Part shown: piece by piece, positions 1 to 10,232 of the stretch
How positions within the stretch are numbered: position 1 is the stretch's first letter
How the letters are laid out: each line of letters starts with the position of its first letter
Assembly (NCBI GenBank): GCA_024663395.1
Contig: JANFAH010000053.1
Location: 372,001-436,000 of the forward strand
DNA length: 64,000 bases
DNA from: Pisolithus tinctorius
Taxonomy: Eukaryota > Basidiomycota > Agaricomycetes > Boletales > Pisolithaceae
Direction: 5' to 3'
Made by a program: the position numbers and the translations under genes
Notes under the pieces: generated by a model
What the model saw: the letters and a program-made list of their open reading frames with translations, nothing else
Databases searched by the model: none
Told to the model about the DNA's origin: nothing

Positions 1-689
1 GGCCAGAAATCCAGTCACCCTCGGAATCGCGGTGAATCTAACCCAGAAAACCCCAATATCAGGGGCATAAGTGGCATGAAACGTACCATGTCGGGACTTA
101 CGCCAGTAGTGCATGCATTTAAGTAAACACCTTCAGCTGCCTGCGAGCAAAACATCGACGCGCTGTGCTGTTGCCTTCTCCGTGGAAGATAACGACCTAG
201 TGATGGGCGTGCACGAGCGCCATTCTTCTAGTGATATGTATATCACCGGTGTGACCCGAGGTCGCATGTCGGTGGACAGGCCAAGGGCAGGTCCCCTAAA
301 ACACCCATTCTCTACTTCGCATGGTGACTACTGACAAAGCCTCTGCAAGAGTAGTCGTCACAGAGGTGAGAATGGACAACGCCGTCATATGACAAAGGCT
401 AACAATATGCCCTTCGCAGGGAAAAGCGCCTCTGGGAGGTAGGAATTTAGAACCGACTTGGTCCACGACGGGGATGCTGGCGGCCGCTCGAATTCATGAG
501 AGCGGCCATTGATAGAAGCGTGCAATAATGCTCTGCAAATGAAAAGTCAACACTGAAATAATTATCGGTCGAAGTCAGACATGTTCCTCCGTAGCGTAGC
601 GCAGGGAAGGCTGAGGCCTGAGGTATGTATGTAATAATCTTCTGCCACAACATCATTCTTCAGTGAAGTGGGTGACCTCTCCATTCCGA
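1..689. other. No gene recognised
   Basis: Short reading frames on both strands show no recognisable family. The similarity shared by the three protease units only starts near 690. The helicase relic found downstream of protease units B and C is not seen here. Confidence 0.5.
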
Positions 690-874
690 ATAAACCGCAA
701 GTATCTTGGTCTGCAACAATTTTAGCCAATATATCGGAGATAAGTTACAACATGCCCATGGAAAGGTCGCAGGCGAATCCAGATATGTACAGAGTCCTAG
801 TTACCATTGTAGAGCGCCTTACTTGAAAAAGTCCACACCGGACCTCACCCCCCTGCAAGTCATTATGTAAATGC
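690..874 (-). repeat. Conserved 3' flank of protease unit A
   Basis: This stretch aligns by eye with 5340-5516 and 19480-19674. All three share the core GCCAATATAT followed by a variable spacer and a run near AAAAAGTCCAC before the protease stop codon. It is probably the duplicated 3' UTR and flank of the gene, so the flank was copied together with it. Confidence 0.7.
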
Positions 875-2526
875 TTAGTTTATGATAGCATAGGTATATG
901 GGGTCGTGGCGAGGCCGACACGAGAGTTGGTGGTGTCGAAGACACCGTAGAATCGCTCGAGGAAGCCCATGCCATTAACGAAGTCCAGGCCTGAGCCAGA
1001 GTTTGATCCAATGTCGTTGACGATGAGGTACACGTAGGAGGAGCTGCCACCAATATACGTGTTGAGCGAACGGGGCCAGATCTGGCCATTAGGAGTCAAG
1101 GTATAGGTGACCTGCATAGCAAGCATTAATTAAGGGGGTCAATGCCCAAGGTGTGCAATGGGACTTACACCGTTAATGCTGAAGTAGAGGTTCTGGAGCG
1201 CATTGTATTGCGAAGTGGTGATTCGCAGCATGCCGATGGCGGAATCGCTCACGGCACCAGTCAAAGACTGGTACTGGTTGAAGGCGTCTTGTTACGCATC
1301 CATCAGCCTTCATTCTTCCAACATTCGTAGGAACTCAACTCACCCGTAGCAATGAGGATCAAAGTGGTACCAGTGTCAACAATACCAGCGGTTGTCGACA
1401 AGATGGTCGTCCAACCATAGGTAATGCTCTCGTTAATACCCCAGTAGTACGAAGCCGGGCTCGTGGTGGTGAGGGGACTCGTGATACAGTGTCAGCGTCG
1501 CATGTATCACTGGTAGTTTCGTACTCACGTGTAATTCAAGACACCGTTGTATTTACTGGTGTCGATACCACCAAATGTCAACTCTCCGTTCATGGATGAC
1601 GTGGTGGTGGAAGGTTCAAAGGAAACACCAACAATTTCGGAGGGAATCTTGCCTTCCGTGTAAAGGTTCTGGGTAACGGTAGGGATTTCAGTGGATGGCT
1701 CATTAGTCAAACTACCCAGGGTCAAATCTTCCGGACCTATCCTACGAAGCACATATTAGCAATCTAGACATCAGAGCGTAGAGATATTACTTACCCGAGG
1801 ACGCCATCTACTCCTGAGAAATCAGTCGACGTCGAAGCAACACCTATTGACTGCTTGGTTATGGTGAGAGACCCGAGGGTAACGGTGTCGGTATATTCCG
1901 TTCCTATATCAGTCAGTCATCACGCTGAGGTGCGGTGCGGTGGTCTCACCAGAGAAGGAGCCAGAGCCATAGGGGACATACTGCGACAATCGATCGGTAC
2001 CATTCCATTACTGTGCGCGGCGACTACTTACCACAGGTTCGCCAGTATCCACGCTGGTATTCGTCACTTTGTAGGGAGTTCCGGCCCCAACCCAGGTGTT
2101 TGAAGATCCTGAAGACCCGTAAGCGCCTAGAATAGATAAAGGAGCCTTTTGAGTACCAGGTGTCGACGATTAGGTTGTCTACATGTGAAATCAGATTAGA
2201 CAACCCAGTAAGGGTAATTTTAAGTACACACAAGTAGTAGCGGGGCTACCTACACCAACCGCTGCAATGTAACCGGCCGCTTCGAAAGTGGTGATGGGCA
2301 TGTTGCTCTGGCGACGGTCAAGACGCCCAGCGGCAATGCCATTGCCCCGATCACGAAGAGCAGTTGCGCGGACTTGATCATGCTGCAGGAGGTTGACGGT
2401 ACCATCCCGTGTGTTGAGGCTCCTTGCGAACGGTAGCGTGATCAACGGAGAGCGAATCTCAACCGGGCTGGCCGCGGTGGACAACGCGAGAAGGACGGTA
2501 GTAAGCAAAGATGCAACAGGGAACAT
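875..2526 (-). CDS. Aspartic protease, polyporopepsin-like (copy A)
   Basis: Secreted pepsin-family (A1) endopeptidase in at least eight exons. It starts MFPVASLL at 2526 with a signal peptide, then a propeptide. Exon 1 ends near 2232, and the first active-site motif is split by an intron inside DTG|SSNTWVGAG. The second motif, GIVDTGTTL, lies near 1355-1385, and the flap reads PYGSGSFSG. The C-terminal exon ends at 875. Copies B and C split the first motif as G|GT..AG|G, but copy A reads ACCTG before the donor. That extra T (near 2157-2160) shifts the frame inside the catalytic motif. So copy A is either inactivated or carries an assembly indel. The family call is secure; activity is doubtful. 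Confidence 0.85.
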
Positions 2527-3063
2527 GTCTGCTGGAGTGTGCCCGGATGCTTCGAACGCAGCGAAAGGGGCTGCTTCCAATAACCAGTCCTTTTATGTGA
2601 AAACTCATAAGGCAGAACACACGGTAAACTTGTATCGCTTATTTCGGGGATGACACGGGCTGGCACACGAGGGCACAACAGTCCATTCTGAGTACGTGAC
2701 AAAAGATAGCGAACGTACGTATCGGCATGGGAGGAATGTGCACTGATTGGTGGAGGGCGCCGGTAAGCTATCATTGCACACTGACAATTTCTCCCGTCCA
2801 CCATGAGGGCGGGGCTAACAAGTGGGAAGCTCGGCCGTGATTGATGATGACCCAATTGTCCGAGAACGAACCGAGATTGTCTTGTCGAGAGACGATTTAG
2901 ACTCCCTCCAGTGTCCAAGGCTACATATCCTCTGAGGGGTCATGAGTGCACGCTGCAATGGAACGACGTGGCAAAAAAAACACATGCTCAAAAGTATAGC
3001 TGTCCTCGTGGAGGACAGCATTTGGCAATAATGATACCTAAAAAAGGGGCACACCTCATCTGG
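2527..3063 (-). promoter_or_regulatory. Upstream region of protease A, duplicated
   Basis: The stretch of about 500 bp ahead of copy A is closely related to 7173-7610 ahead of copy B. The part at about 2888-3060 also occurs in reverse orientation at 22444-22620. It contains a local inverted repeat, TGTCCTC..GAGGACA, at about 3001-3017. Conservation across copies fits a promoter, but no TATA box or start site was established. Confidence 0.5.
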
Positions 3064-4769
3064 GGCACGCAGGAGCCAAGGCAGAGTCTGCTATTCCGAA
3101 ATGGAAGACATGGGTCGTGATCATAAGTTATGGTTGGGACACTTCGGACGTGTGATGCCCTCGAACAGAACCTTGGCAGCTGATCAATCAGGTAGCATTT
3201 GATAATAGATCCAACACGTTCCCTTAGGAATAGAAGTTAGAGGAATTCTGGAAGGTCTTACGAAACGGTGGTGTGTACAATGTTTCGTCAAGTCATCTAA
3301 TAGTCACAGTAGTCGATCCGGATCAGTGTCGAGTTGGTGATGCCTGACGGAACCAGTTTGAGCCACTCGCCTCTTGTTCCCACTATGTAGCAGGTTGTAC
3401 TGTGTGGCTGTAAGGGAAACCACATCTCCTGATATTCGCTCTCCACTATGTGTCAATGTCAAAGGTCTTCTTCATTCACCTCTCAACCACTACGCAGATT
3501 GATGACATCAACGCCAAGCACTGACAGCGACAATGCTGATGTGTTTTCTTTGAAGTGCGCCATGTCGGAGGGACACACGTTAGGAAACGGCAGAGCGATG
3601 GAGGAAATACCATCTTGCCAGGTTATCATCGGGAGGCCACATGCATTGAGACTCCGCACGGCAAAGCGCGGGGGTATGCGCCTGTCTGCTCGCAGGGCGG
3701 ATTATCGTATGGCCGAAGGTAACTTATCCCATCAAGATACTTCCCAGCACAGCCGAAAGTGAGATATCCAAGTTACAATGAGGCCACAGCAATCGCTTTT
3801 ATTATGCCCGACTGGCCTCTGGGGAACAATGAAACGCACCCATCACCGCATGGCGAAACAACACCGACATAATCGCGCTCATTGACCTCACAGACTGATT
3901 CGGAAAAGCACGCAGGATGACGACAGAGAGATCAAGGAAGGCAGAGCGAGGAATGGCACCCCGCCTGTGGGTCGATTTGGCGGAAGCCGATGCAAAGTAT
4001 ATAAGACCTCACGCGAGAGGCACTCTGCCACAGCCCAAAGGCGACAGGGCCAAAGGTGCAGCCTGTAACTTCTTCACTCCCTTCTGGAATTCGTCGTACT
4101 CCACTCCTGCAGACTTCCGCAGCCAATTCTGCGTCTACGTGTACTGGTAAGGCATTTTTCGTCTCACCTTTCACTTCCTTGCTCTCACTTCTGGTTTGTA
4201 TGCCTTCATTCTCCTCTTCATGGACGGAAGTTTCTGATTCGTCCTCAGACAAAAGAGCACTTGGGTCATAAGCATCTGGCTTAGCATCGAATGGTGACAG
4301 GTGAAGTAGAAGAGTCGCGCCTTGACGATAGAGATCTTCAAGAAGTGCTCGTCCAGCATTGATGCACTCCGCAACCCATACGTATTTTCGCTTTTGTGTT
4401 TGTTCACTTCCTTCGCAAGACCCTGCTATTCCCCCTCCAAGGAAAAAAACGGATTAAAAATTTGAACACAGGTCATGAAACCTCATCAGTGGCAGAGCAA
4501 GTGTACATGGTGAGAAGAGAGATAGAATTCAGCCCGGGAATTGAAGATAACGATTGCCAAGTAGGAAGTGACACTGCCGCTCCAGAATCATTGGCAGACG
4601 GATGATTCCTCGTCAGCCTTCTACTGTCGTTGGTTGTCATCCACTGACGTTCATGGACTCATTATGGCCGGTTGCCGAGTTCCCTGTAGCGATACTCTTG
4701 ATCTCTTGGCAGGACTTCCTTCGACCAAGCCTTTTTGCAATTTGCAACAAGTTATAGTCACGCAAAGTA
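3064..4769. repeat. Decayed spacer of unit B, shared with unit C
   Basis: Segments match the region downstream of protease C. The string AAGGCAGAGTCTGCT (about 3078) recurs near 18406. AGTTATGGTT..GGGACACTTCGGACG (about 3128) recurs near 18481. The coding-like string DNDCQVGSD (about 4549) recurs near 18875. No intact gene is seen, and small reading frames at 3917-4271 show no family features. Confidence 0.55.
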
Positions 4770-5244
4770 GTGGAAACCGACCTCGATATAACTAGTGGAA
4801 CACGGGGCACCGTCGTTGATATTTTACTCAGTCCGGAGGAAGAACCAACAGTGCCCGTAAGCTGCCCAGTTCGATTGCAACACCTACTTTGTATCCTCAT
4901 CAAGCGCGTTGAAAGACCTGCAAGGGTTGGTCATTCCTGCGGAACCCACCAAATCCTTTCGTGTGCACACTGTACCTGCAAAGGACAAGGTGGTCGTGCG
5001 TACTGCACAACGTCACCAGCTGCCTATGACAGTAGCATATGCATTTACTAACTACCGCTCACGGGGGCTAACGCTGCCAGCTGTCATCTTTGACCGTCTA
5101 ATATGCAACACTTTCTGTAGCGACGGAGATAATAGCATCTGGTTTCTGCGTGACTTTGGACTTGTCTTGAAGACAAGTCATTGGACTTCTGATAGTCTCA
5201 TCGTGTGGAACTGTTGGCTAAAAACGGTAGGTTGCAAACATTGA
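4770..5244 (+). pseudogene. Helitron helicase C-terminal relic (unit B)
   Basis: Broken frames read ETDLDITSGTRGTVVDI, then PAKDKVVVR, LPMTVAYAFTNYRSRGLTL and LRDFG. These match the order of the last PIF1-type helicase motifs in Helitron proteins. The same order is visible in the longer copy at 17119-18117, which reads LPITAAYAFTDYCALAQTL and LLRDFD. Upstream helicase motifs and the Rep domain are absent. It lies directly downstream of protease B and has a counterpart downstream of protease C. Confidence 0.75.
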
Positions 5245-5339
5245 ATATAGAAACCATCAATTGCTAGAGGAAAATGGGCAGGGAGAACGCTTAGCAGAGG
5301 TAGAAAAATTGTGTACCATGTAACGCTTAGCTTCCTGTA

Positions 5340-5516
5340 TTCCCGAGTAACCATCTTGGTCCGTAATATTTGCTGCCAATATATCGGGGACAAGTGACAG
5401 CATGCGCACGGAAAGGTTGAAGACGAAACCAGATATATACAGTCCTACTTAAAAAAGCCCACAGAAAATATATTGCCCTTACAACCGGCCTTGCCCCCTT
5501 GCGATTTATTAAATGT
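5340..5516 (-). repeat. Conserved 3' flank of protease unit B
   Basis: Counterpart of 690-874 and 19480-19674. It has the same GCCAATATAT core and the same AAAA..CCCAC block just before the stop codon. Confidence 0.7.
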
Positions 5517-7172
5517 TTAGTTTGAGGTAGCATCAGTATAGGGCGTCGTGGCGAACCCGACACGAGAATTGGCAGTGTCGAAGACACTGTAGAACCGCTC
5601 GAGGAAAGTCTGGCCGTTAATAAAGTCCAGACCAGAGCCAGAGTTTGTTCCAATGTCATTGACGACGAGGTACACGTTACCGGCGGTGCCACCGATGGCC
5701 GTGTTGAGGGTACGAGGCCAGATCTGGCCATTAGGAGTCAAAGTATAGGTGACCTGCATAGCAAGCATCAATTGAGGGGAATCAATGTGCAGGAAATGCA
5801 AAGGAACTTACACCGTTAATGTCGAAGTTGAGGTCCTGGAGCGCTTCGAATTGATCAGTGGTGATTTGCAACAAGCCAGTGGCGGAATCCAGCACGGCAC
5901 CAGTCACAGACTGGTACCGGTTGAAGGCGTCTTGTTATGCACCCATCAGCCTTCAATCTCTCAATGCTAGTACGAACTCAACTTACCCGTAGCAATGAGG
6001 ATCAAAGTGGTGCCAGTGTCAACAATACCAGCGGTTGTCGACAAGATAGTCGTTGAACCATAGGTGATGGTCTCGTCAATACCCCAGTAGTTCGAAGCAG
6101 GGCTGGTGGTGGTGAGGGGACTGATGATACAGTGTCAGCGTCGCATGCATCAACAGTAGTTTCGTACTCACGTGTAATTCAAGGTACCGGTGTATTTGCT
6201 GGAATCAGTACCGCCAAACGTCAACTCCCCGTTTATGGATGACGTGCTGGTGGTAGGCTCGAAGGAAATGCCAACAACTTCCTCGGGAATCGTTCCCTGC
6301 GAGAACAGGTTCTGAATAACGGTAGGGATTTGAGTGGATGGCTGATTAGTCAAAGTACCCAGGGTCAAAGCTTCCGGACCTAGCCTACGAAATATTATCA
6401 ATCTAGACATCGGAGCCTAGAGTCATTACATACCCGAGGACGCCATCTACTCCTGAGTAACCAGTCGACGTCGAAGCAACACCTATCGATTGCTGGTTTA
6501 TGGTGAGCGATGAGTCAAGGGTAACGGTGTCGGTATATTCCGTTCCTACGCCAGTCGATCGTCACATTTGCAAGTAAGCGTGTTACGATGGGCTTACCAG
6601 AGAAGGAGCTAGAGCCGTGGTGGACGGACTGCGACAATCAATCGGTACCATTCCATTGTGGTGAGCAGTAACTACTTACCACAGGTTCACCAGTGTTCAC
6701 GCTAGTGCTCGTCACTACGTATGAGCGTTCCAGCACCAACCCAGGTGTTTGAAGACCCTGAAAACCCATCAGTGCCCAGAATAGATCAAGAAGCCATTTT
6801 GGGTACCGGTGTCGACGATCAGGTTGTCTAATACACGTGACAGTAGATCAGACAACCCAGCGCAGGATATTGGCACATACAGGTAGTAGCGGGACTACCA
6901 ACGCCAACCGCTGCAATGTAATGGACTGCCTCGTTACTGGCCGGTATGTTGATTTGGCGACGGTCAAGCTTTCCAGCGGTAGAGGCATTGTCCCGATCAC
7001 GAAGAGCAGTTGCGCGAGCTTGATCGTGCTTCAGGAGGTTGAGGGTACCACCCCTTGTGTTGAGGCTCCTTGCGAAGGGTAGCGTAATCGACGGAGAGCG
7101 AACCTCAACCGCGCTGGCCACGATGGATAACGCGAGGACGACGGTGGTAAGCAAGGATGCAACGGGGAACAT
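5517..7172 (-). pseudogene. Aspartic protease, polyporopepsin-like (copy B)
   Basis: The exon layout matches copy A, starting MFPVASLL at 7172 and ending at 5517. The first motif is correctly spliced to DTGSSNTWVGAG, and the second, GIVDTGTTL, is present near 5995-6040. Two defects stand out. An extra base just after the first motif (about 6719) breaks the frame relative to copies A and C. The flap reads VHHGSSSFSG, so the conserved flap tyrosine (pepsin Tyr75 position) is His. In known A1 proteases this residue positions substrate over the active site, so copy B is probably inactive even if the indel were an error. Typed as a likely pseudogene. Confidence 0.75.
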
Positions 7173-7610
7173 GTCTGCTGGGGTGTCCGGATACTTCGAA
7201 CGCAACGAAGGGAGCTGGTTTCAACGACCAGCCCTTTTGTATGAAAACTCATAAAGAAAAACACACGGTCCGCTTATGTCGCTTGTGTCGGGAGAGGTGC
7301 GGGCTGAGTGCCAAGCCTAAAACAGGCTCTAATATGTGACAAAAGACAGCGAACATACGTATCAGCATGGAGGGAATCTGCGCTGATTGGTGGAGGGTAC
7401 CGAACTATCCGAAAACGAACCGAGATTGTCTTGTCGGGAGGCGATCCCAGGCCACATGTCCTCCGAGGGATCATGAGTGCACACCGCAATGGAGTGATAT
7501 GTCAAAAAAAGCACATGCTCGAAAGTAAAACTGTCCTCAGGGAGGACAGGCATTTTGGCAACTTGGAACCATACCTAAAAGGGGGCTATATATTATTTCA
7601 TCTGGTGAGC
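7173..7610 (-). promoter_or_regulatory. Upstream region of protease B, duplicated
   Basis: Related to the upstream region of copy A, including the CCTCCGAGGGATCATGAGTG block at about 7460 and the GTCCTC..GAGGACA inverted repeat at about 7532-7550. Similarity to unit A stops near 7610, right after TTCATCTGG. This marks the left edge of the later insertion that separates units B and C. Confidence 0.5.
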
Positions 7611-8047
7611 TTCGCATCCAGTGAGAGTGCGTTATAATGCTGACATGGCACAAGCCTAATATCACGGTAATGTCAAGAATAATAAAATAGACCATAATGT
7701 CATGCACTATTCACAGTACATACAGCACTAGTATCAGATTCAGATAATCCTATCAAAACTAGAACAGGGCCGTCGCTGCCGGCAGGCACCTTGTTTACCA
7801 AGCCCAAGCATGCACATACCTCACGCGCCATGAGAAACATGCCCTGCATACATTTTACCACCCACAGAAAGAGACAGACACTCAAGAGGACACGAGATCA
7901 TGTAATACATTCCATACTGCAAACGCCACCCAAACCCCCTCCCATGCCAGCCTCTCATGGCTCCTCACTGCCAACGAAACCCCCCCCCAAGCAAGTCCAG
8001 CCTAACCATTGTGAGATCATAAGAAATGCTGAGAAGTAATGTACCAC
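7611..8047. other. No gene recognised
   Basis: AT-rich, then C-rich, sequence at the left end of the Helitron-containing insertion. No coding family is visible. It may hold the element's left terminus, but no convincing TC terminus could be fixed. Confidence 0.4.
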
Positions 8048-8888
8048 TCACGAATTATCCTCGATGAGGAAAGATTGCCCACGCATAAACAGGTCCCACA
8101 CACCACATACATACCCCCCCAAAAGCCAGATGAGGTTAATGATACCCAACCGTTCAAAAACGTCCCTAGGGGTCACCGCGACACATTGTACATTGGCGAT
8201 GTTGATCCATAAGCAACTGCAGTCTGCAATCGACTGGGGCATTGATCTACACAAACCAGTGGATTCATGGACCTCCTGGCATGCTACCAACTGCCACCCA
8301 CGACCCAAATATTTCTGGAGGGCAGCCATTGCCTTGCACTCCAAAGGACCAAAGTATATAGGTTCTGCATTGACCATGCTCATGAGATGTAGAGTGAGCA
8401 TCGGATGTAACGCAAGCCCGCGATGCCGAGAGACCCACCTGTAGATGACAGAAAAAACAGGCAGCGGGCGATGGGTGCGTAGACACAGCTGGTAGAGGTG
8501 AACCCTGCAATAGGAGCTCTCCTCGAGATCACGGTGGGGGTCCCCCTCAAGAGACACCGCTGGGCACTTGTCGTGGATGTCATCGATTGTCCATCGCAAT
8601 GGTAAGCCAGCCACCACGTATTTCAGATAATCAGATTTAGTAGCGTACCACAGACGGGGAGTACTCTCACTATCGCTGACACAAAGCATCGTCACGTGCG
8701 TGTCACCGCTCTTGCCATGCTAGAGTGGCCTCGGAAAACCCACCCACATTATGTAATCCATGTGAAGATCTGCCACAGCAGCCCAGGCAGTCTACAGGCA
8801 CAAAGCTAATGGCCGCCAAGAATACATAGCCCCTCACGCCAGTGGACGACTCTAAGAGAAAAGCACCTTTGCCGTGGAACACCAAAGC
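8048..8888 (-). CDS. Hypothetical gene next to Helitron
   Basis: A long minus-strand frame (8048-8695, 215 codons) is preceded, after a short break near 8700, by a compatible frame at 8703-8885 starting MVFHGKGAFLL. I do not recognise the family. It is Cys- and Trp-containing and not low-complexity. It has no plus-strand rival, lies in the insertion between protease units B and C, and runs in the same direction as 8988-10069. It could be the downstream exons of that gene or a separate transposon-associated gene. Confidence 0.4.
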
Positions 8889-8987
8889 TTACATATGGAA
8901 GTTACTTCTATGGTAGATAACACCGTAGATAAACAAGCCCCCCTCGCCACCTTGCTTTTTATAACTGGAAGGCATACCACATAGTGG

Positions 8988-10069
8988 TCAGATCTGCACC
9001 ATGCATAACAGTGAGAGGCATACTAAACGTGCTTTCTTGTTCGCAGTAGTTGACATGTCATATCCGAGACCGCCGCGTTTGAGTGGATTGCGTGGTGCCA
9101 GGAGTGGCGCACACAGGATGCGGATCTCACAGGCAGCAGTGACAAATATGGACTTCTTATCACCTTTGATGGAGTAGTGAAAAAGAGCGAAATGGACTTG
9201 AACGATTGCACCGCACAACATGCGATGATAGTCGACAGGGTGAATGGCGACGCCATTGGCATCAAATGCCGGCAGAGGTGACACATAGTGTGTCGAAGCA
9301 GCGCGTTCGAGAGCCTCTTTGAGGTGATTCTGCACAGGCCATGCCGCAGTTGCATTTTCTGTGAGACACTCATGAGAGGTGGCAAACGCAGGAGCGGAAG
9401 GAGAGACAAACCATTGTGGGCAATGGTGTCAGTGTCGTCGCCATCATCTTTTTTCTATAAACACGAAGATTAGAGGAGCAGGCTCCCAGGAGAGACAGCT
9501 AGCAGATGTACTGTGAACAAGGCATGGGACAAGCAAACACACAGCAGACCATGGCTTTCATGGACACACGAGACTAAAGTCTCTCCCTTTTTCAGCGCAA
9601 TGATTTTCTCCAAAGCCCTGATGTTGGATATGATCAACGGGAAGTTGTCCTTGGTTGAGCCATATACTGCATTGCGTTGAATGGCAACCAGGTTGCATGT
9701 CAACTTCGTGTCGACAAAGTCATGGCTGAAAGTGTTCTTGGGCAAGTATCCGCCCTCGGCTCCCATAAAGAAACCTTGACGATCAATTTCAAAGACACCA
9801 CTGAGAACCAACTCTGAGACATCGTCAACCTTGCCTTTCAGAATAGCGACATCACCGGTTGCCCCTCCAAAGAAAAATTCAGCCTGTGCAGCCAAATTGG
9901 GAGTCGCTGCATAGACAGCCACTGCACTCTCCTTCAACTTCTCTACCATGCTGGAGCATTTTGGTGCTGCATTGGCAACCAAATCCGAGCCAGACTCATC
10001 TGCCAGTCCAGAGACAGAGGCATTGATGGAAGTGATTGACATGAGGTTGGAGTCGTCGGATGCAGACAT
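8988..10069 (-). CDS. Hypothetical protein divergent from Helitron, possible OB-fold
   Basis: The first exon starts MSASDDSNLMSITS at 10069. After an acidic, Ser-rich stretch it continues AEFFFGGATGDVAILKGKV, ending near 9590. A second coding stretch (about 9390-8990) includes the segment GAIVQVHFALFHYSIKG and then FVTAACEIRIL. I do not recognise a named family. The alternating hydrophobic strands (GAIVQVHFAL, IFVTAACEIRIL) would fit a small beta-barrel such as an OB fold, which is inference only. It is transcribed away from the Helitron gene, with start codons about 165 bp apart, so the two may share a promoter. Some plant Helitrons carry RPA-like OB-fold genes. Confidence 0.5.
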
Positions 10070-10232
10070 TGACGGAGATGGAGGCGGTGGGCAAGGAGTG
10101 TCTGGCCCCCCAGAATCAGAGACGACCCTTTAATACCCAGCGTTTAGGGGCAGGCATCAATCAGGTGGCATAATAAGGAGGGAGGGATGTTACATTACCC
10201 AAAATGAGATTGAGATTCAACCGTGACCGAAC
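10070..10232. promoter_or_regulatory. Short divergent intergenic region
   Basis: This 163-bp spacer separates the minus-strand gene starting at 10069 from the Helitron gene starting at 10233. With no other room upstream, it must hold both promoters if both genes are expressed. No clear TATA box is visible. Confidence 0.35.
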
